Shown piece by piece: positions 7,146 through 9,235 of a stretch of 9,235 nucleotides of DNA. The notes below the pieces were generated by a model. It was not told the DNA's origin. It ran no database searches and saw only the letters and a list, made by a program, of their open reading frames with translations. Within the stretch, counting starts at the first letter, position 1. Every line of letters begins with the position of its first letter. This stretch comes from Methanobacteriota archaeon. GTDB lineage: Archaea > Thermoplasmatota > Thermoplasmata > RBG-16-68-12. A program made the translations under genes and the position numbers. Where the stretch lies: positions 1 to 9,235 of the forward strand of contig VBMC01000143.1 in NCBI GenBank assembly GCA_005879015.1. Direction: 5' to 3'.

Positions 7146-7153
7146 TATAAAGG
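7146..7153 (-). promoter_or_regulatory. TATA box for the histidine kinase operon
   Basis: The minus strand reads GGCCTTTATACGGG, a good archaeal box A (CTTTATA) in an otherwise GC-rich 149-bp gap between the ATPase gene and the kinase. It predicts a start near 7123 and a leader of about 49 nt. It suggests that the kinase/response regulator pair can be transcribed apart from the ATPase. Apart from this box and the hairpin, I see nothing else in the 7075-7223 gap. Confidence 0.55.
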
Positions 7154-7223
7154 CCTACCGGGGACATTCGCGGTTTCGACACTATGGAGCGGATGGAACC
7201 GATCCGCGATCGAACCCGGCCCT

Positions 7224-7907
7224 CTACGACGTCCCGGTCACGGCCCGCGTGACCTCGAAGCCGCCGTCCTCGAACGTGAGGGCGTAGTACCCGGTCTCGT
7301 GTTTCGTCGACCGCATCTTCACGACCCGGAGGCGCCGCTGGACGAACAGATCCGACGTGGGATGCATCTCGAGGCTGATGATGCCGTCCGCCAGGTAGGC
7401 TTCTTCCGGCGGCGCGGTCCCCGTGCCGGCCGTGAGGGGCCGTTCCGAGATCAGGATCGTCATCGGGCCGAGGTCCCGCAACCATTCGAACAGGAAGTAC
7501 AGCTCGGAGCGGCGGTCCTGCATCTTCGCCATCGTCTCGAGCACATCGAGGGAATCGACGACGAGGACGGAGATCGAATCCATCTTCATCACGTTGTTGC
7601 AATACATCTTGAAGAGCTCGAGCCAGGTGCCACGCCCCTGGAGGTAGTTCAGGTTTTTCCGGATGTTCCCCATGTCGAGCGTCGTGATGTTCGGCGCGGC
7701 GCGCTCGTCCGCCATGCCGAGGGAGGCCATGTGCTCGAGGGTGAGGTCCTTGCCCTGTTCGAGGGTGAAGTACGCGGACTTGCGACCTTCCCGCAGGGCG
7801 TTCTGGTAGAGGATCGAGTAGGCGAAGGAGGACTTCATCGTCCCGGGTGCGCCGTTCAGGAGGACGACGAAACCGTCCGGGATCCCGCCGCCGACGATGT
7901 CGTCCAA
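7224..7907 (-). CDS. KaiC-like RecA-superfamily ATPase
   Basis: A single-domain P-loop ATPase of the archaeal KaiC-like group, 227 residues from the TTG at 7907. Seen: GGGIPDGFVVLLNGAPGTMK (6-25) with Walker A GAPGTMKS (Lys 25), AYFTLEQG (Glu 50, where KaiC has a Glu-Glu pair), Walker B ISVLVVDSLD (Asp 118), ILISER after the third strand, and RRLRVVKMRSTKHETGYYAL near the C terminus, where KaiC proteins have their K-R-S-x-H segment. These archaeal proteins are thought to act as oligomeric ATP-dependent regulators; this target is unknown. Similarity does not stop at the TTG: the same frame continues upstream as ERNRIKTYVRS, which looks like a normal KaiC-like N terminus, but no ATG, GTG or TTG occurs there. 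An in-frame ACG at 7943 has a perfectly placed GGAGGT, so the true protein may be 239 residues. It lies 149 bp upstream of the kinase on the same strand. Confidence 0.9.
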   Translation of the reverse strand: MDDIVGGGIPDGFVVLLNGAPGTMKSSFAYSILYQNALREGRKSAYFTLEQGKDLTLEHMASLGMADERAAPNITTLDMGNIRKNLNYLQGRGTWLELFKMYCNNVMKMDSISVLVVDSLDVLETMAKMQDRRSELYFLFEWLRDLGPMTILISERPLTAGTGTAPPEEAYLADGIISLEMHPTSDLFVQRRLRVVKMRSTKHETGYYALTFEDGGFEVTRAVTGTS

Positions 7908-7940
7908 ACTGCGGACGTACGTCTTGATGCGATTCCGTTC

Positions 7941-7955
7941 CGTTCGGGGACCTCC
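7941..7955 (-). promoter_or_regulatory. Shine-Dalgarno GGAGGT with in-frame ACG, possible start of the KaiC-like ATPase
   Basis: GGAGGT occupies 7955-7950 on the minus strand, followed by a 6-nt spacer and ACG at 7943-7941, which is in frame with the ATPase 12 codons before the TTG. The spacing is what a real start would have. Either ACG is used as start, or an ATG has become ACG by mutation or by an assembly error. Confidence 0.45.
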
Positions 7956-8017
7956 GGAGGCGGATGCAGGGGCCCCACACCTAAGCCTTTCCCTCCCGTT
8001 CGCGCCCCGCGCACAAT

Positions 8018-8027
8018 CTTCAAATAG
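8018..8027. promoter_or_regulatory. TATA-like element between divergent genes
   Basis: CTTCAAATAG is the most AT-rich spot between the ATPase gene and the DUF1616 gene. Read rightward, its centre is about 28 nt before the TTG at 8051, fitting a leaderless transcript. Read leftward (CTATTTGAAG), it predicts a start near 7995 and a leader of about 50 nt that contains the GGAGGT ribosome site of the ATPase gene. One box could serve both directions; this is by position only. Confidence 0.42.
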
Positions 8028-8050
8028 ACTCGGGCCGGTGGTGCCGCGCG

Positions 8051-8671
8051 TTGGCGGACGATGTCCTCAGCGCCATCGCCGCGACGGCGCGTGTGATCGG
8101 GGCCCTCGTGCTCCTGTTCTTCCTGCCGGGATACTTGCTCATCAACGCCCTCTATCCGCGGAAAGGGGAGTTGGACCGCGAGTACGACGGGTTGTACCGC
8201 CTCACCTTGGGCATCGTCCTCTCGATCGCGGTCACCGTGTTCTGGTCGTTCTTCCTGAATTCCTTTGGCGTGAACGAGGCGACGGGCCTCGGCTACGTCG
8301 TGGGACCGAACATCGCGGGTGGCTTGATCGGACTCTCGGCGGCCTTCTTCGTCCTCGGCTGGTGGCGGGGTGCATATCCCTGGATGGCGCGACTCCATCC
8401 GGCCCTCGCGCGCGTCCCGAAACCGGGGCCGGGCGAGCTGCTGACCGAAGAGCAGCGGGACCATCGCGTCCGCCTGAAGCTGCAAGAGCTCGCGGAGAAA
8501 CGGGAGAGCCTGCGGCGCGCGATCAAGGACGCCGAACGGCGGATGCGGATGCAGTCTGCGGGCGCACGGACCCATTATGAGGAGGTCCGGGACCGCTCCC
8601 GCGTGGAGCTGAAGGCGGTCGAGGCGAAGCTGAAGGAGCTCGAAGAGGAACGGGCCGCGGAGCTATACTGA
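8051..8671 (+). CDS. DUF1616-like membrane protein with C-terminal coiled coil
   Basis: A 206-residue protein of unknown function. Residues about 12-34 and 50-72 are hydrophobic helices separated by the DUF1616-like hallmark FLPGYLLINALYPRKGELDR (24-43), followed by LTLGIVLSIAVTVFWSFFLN (51-70). A third membrane helix spans about 83-104. After the last helix come basic and proline-rich residues (about 112-128) and then a strongly charged, heptad-like coiled coil (about 132-203, LKLQELAEKRESLRRAIKDA and LKAVEAKLKELEEERAAEL), presumably cytoplasmic. Full DUF1616 proteins often carry a larger extracytoplasmic part, which is absent here. The start is TTG, preferred because it follows a TATA-like element by about 28 nt and begins just before the first helix. 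It is the first gene of an operon with pth2, 11 nt away. Confidence 0.75.
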   Translation: MADDVLSAIAATARVIGALVLLFFLPGYLLINALYPRKGELDREYDGLYRLTLGIVLSIAVTVFWSFFLNSFGVNEATGLGYVVGPNIAGGLIGLSAAFFVLGWWRGAYPWMARLHPALARVPKPGPGELLTEEQRDHRVRLKLQELAEKRESLRRAIKDAERRMRMQSAGARTHYEEVRDRSRVELKAVEAKLKELEEERAAELY

Positions 8672-8673
8672 CC

Positions 8674-8678
8674 GGAGG
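8674..8678 (+). promoter_or_regulatory. Shine-Dalgarno site of pth2
   Basis: GGAGG lies 4 nt before the pth2 ATG and 2 nt after the stop of the upstream gene. It shows that Shine-Dalgarno-led initiation is used for internal operon genes here, while several first genes appear leaderless. Confidence 0.65.
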
Positions 8679-8682
8679 GCGC

Positions 8683-9036
8683 ATGGAGTACAAGCTCGTC
8701 ATCGCGGTCCGCTCGGACCTGGAGCTGTCGCGGGGCAAGCTCGCGGTCCAGGTCGCCCACGCCTCCGTCATGGCGGCCTTCGACGCGAAGGCCCGTCACC
8801 GGAAATGGTTCGCGGAATGGTGGGCGGAGGGCCAGAAGAAGGTCGTCGTGAAGGGCGGGACTCTGTCCGAGCTGCACGGCCTACGGACGAAGGCCCGTTC
8901 GATGGGACTCACGACCGCGCTCGTGGAAGATGCCGGCCTCACGGAACTTCCGCCCGGGACGGTCACGTGCCTGGGGATCGGACCGGGCCCGAACGCCATC
9001 GTGGACCAGGTCACGGGCGGCCTGAAGCTGATGTGA
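8683..9036 (+). CDS. pth2: Peptidyl-tRNA hydrolase, Pth2 type
   Basis: A 117-residue cytoplasmic esterase that frees tRNA from peptidyl-tRNA dropped by stalled ribosomes. This is the archaeal/eukaryotic Pth2 fold, unrelated to bacterial Pth. The family signatures are complete: YKLVIAVRSDLELSRGKLAV followed by QVAHASV (3-29, with the conserved Lys of SRGK and His of AHA), KVVVKGGTLSEL (mid-protein), and the C-terminal LVEDAGLTELPPGTVTCLGI followed by GP (Asp-Ala-Gly, Thr and Gly-Pro as in the active-site region). The length is normal for the family. The ATG has a good GGAGG site. It is the second gene of the operon; its TGA shares its last base with the ATG of the DUF99 gene. Confidence 0.97.
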   Translation: MEYKLVIAVRSDLELSRGKLAVQVAHASVMAAFDAKARHRKWFAEWWAEGQKKVVVKGGTLSELHGLRTKARSMGLTTALVEDAGLTELPPGTVTCLGIGPGPNAIVDQVTGGLKLM

Positions 9037-9235
9037 TGAAGCCGAAATCCCGATTCCTCGGGATCGACGATGCCCCGTTCCACTTCTCCGACGAATCCGT
9101 CCCAATCGTCGGTGTCGTGGTCCAAGCTCCCGCGTACATCGAAGGCGTCCTGACGACCCTCGCGGAAGTCGACGGTCACGATGCGACGGAGCGGATCGCC
9201 TCGATGGTGTCGCGTTCGCGGTATCGGGCCGGGCT
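9036..9235 (+). CDS. DUF99 (UPF0215) family protein, 5' part only
   Basis: The first 66 codons of a gene that runs out of the window. The protein begins MKPKSRFLGIDDAPFHFSDE and continues with VPIVGVVVQAPAYIEGVLTT, then EVDGHDATERIASMVSRSRY. The LGIDDaPF and vDGhDATerI blocks are the hallmarks of archaeal DUF99 proteins, which database names sometimes link to endonuclease activity (RNase H-like fold); the role is not settled and no activity can be read from this fragment. The start is set by the TGATG overlap with the pth2 stop, giving translational coupling, and by the family N terminus. Confidence 0.88.
   Translation, partial: MKPKSRFLGIDDAPFHFSDESVPIVGVVVQAPAYIEGVLTTLAEVDGHDATERIASMVSRSRYRAG

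Noticed and set aside
7195..7220. GGTTCGATC on the minus strand, resembling a tRNA T-loop
   Set aside because: The flanking five bases do not pair as a T-stem and no anticodon or acceptor arms could be found around it.
7075..7980. Upstream extension of the kinase reading frame by 302 codons
   Set aside because: It overlaps the KaiC-like ATPase gene in another frame on the same strand, is Arg/Pro-rich without domain character, and the TATA box at 7146 would lie inside it.
7059..8027. 322-codon open frame on the plus strand opposite the KaiC-like ATPase
   Set aside because: Mirror of the ATPase codons with biased composition; no motif and no promoter in the right place.
7856..8575. 239-codon minus-strand open frame across the DUF1616 gene and the intergenic region
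   Set aside because: Antisense to a protein with clear membrane helices and coiled coil; crosses the divergent promoter region; no domain seen.

Overview
The window reads as a high-GC chromosome segment from an archaeon. The evidence is an archaeosine-type tRNA-guanine transglycosylase, a Pth2-type peptidyl-tRNA hydrolase, a DUF99 protein, a DUF1616 membrane protein, a KaiC-like ATPase, a DUF835-containing response regulator, and several TATA (box A) elements about 25-28 nt upstream of apparently leaderless starts. The family mix, especially DUF835, GTMKS-type KaiC-like ATPases and DNA-binding receiver proteins, suggests a Thermoplasmata-related euryarchaeal lineage. That placement is an inference from gene content. 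Nearly all of the window is coding, and no mobile element, CRISPR array, tRNA or rRNA was seen.

Left part (1-2710): tgtA runs leftward and leaves the window before its end. It is divergent from a rightward gene for a YprB-like DEDD exonuclease of the RNase H-like fold. A leftward MazG-like nucleotide pyrophosphohydrolase converges on the exonuclease gene. These look like housekeeping genes for tRNA modification, nucleic-acid processing and nucleotide-pool cleaning.

Centre (2741-7943): all genes run leftward and form a signalling island. In transcription order they are: a KaiC-like RecA-fold ATPase; a 798-residue soluble hybrid-like histidine kinase (degenerate receiver, PAS, PAS, GAF, HisKA, HATPase); a REC-DUF835-winged-helix response regulator whose ATG overlaps the kinase stop codon by 4 nt; a stand-alone CheY-like receiver with its own TATA box; and a winged-helix protein starting 2 nt after that receiver's stop. 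The likely logic is that the kinase integrates cytoplasmic signals through PAS/GAF, phosphorylates one or both receivers, and transcription changes through the fused or separate winged-helix domains. The KaiC-like ATPase may add nucleotide- or oligomer-based regulation.

Right part (8017-9235): a short intergenic region with a TATA-like element that could serve both directions leads into a rightward operon. It encodes a DUF1616 membrane protein with a C-terminal coiled coil, then pth2, then a DUF99 gene that overlaps the pth2 stop by 1 nt and runs off the window.

Most notable points: a kinase receiver domain that has lost its phosphoacceptor aspartate; the REC-DUF835-wHTH fusion beside a split receiver/wHTH pair; a KaiC-like ATPase whose best start by homology and Shine-Dalgarno spacing is ACG rather than a canonical codon; and a hairpin with a repeated CGTCGCG motif in the kinase leader.
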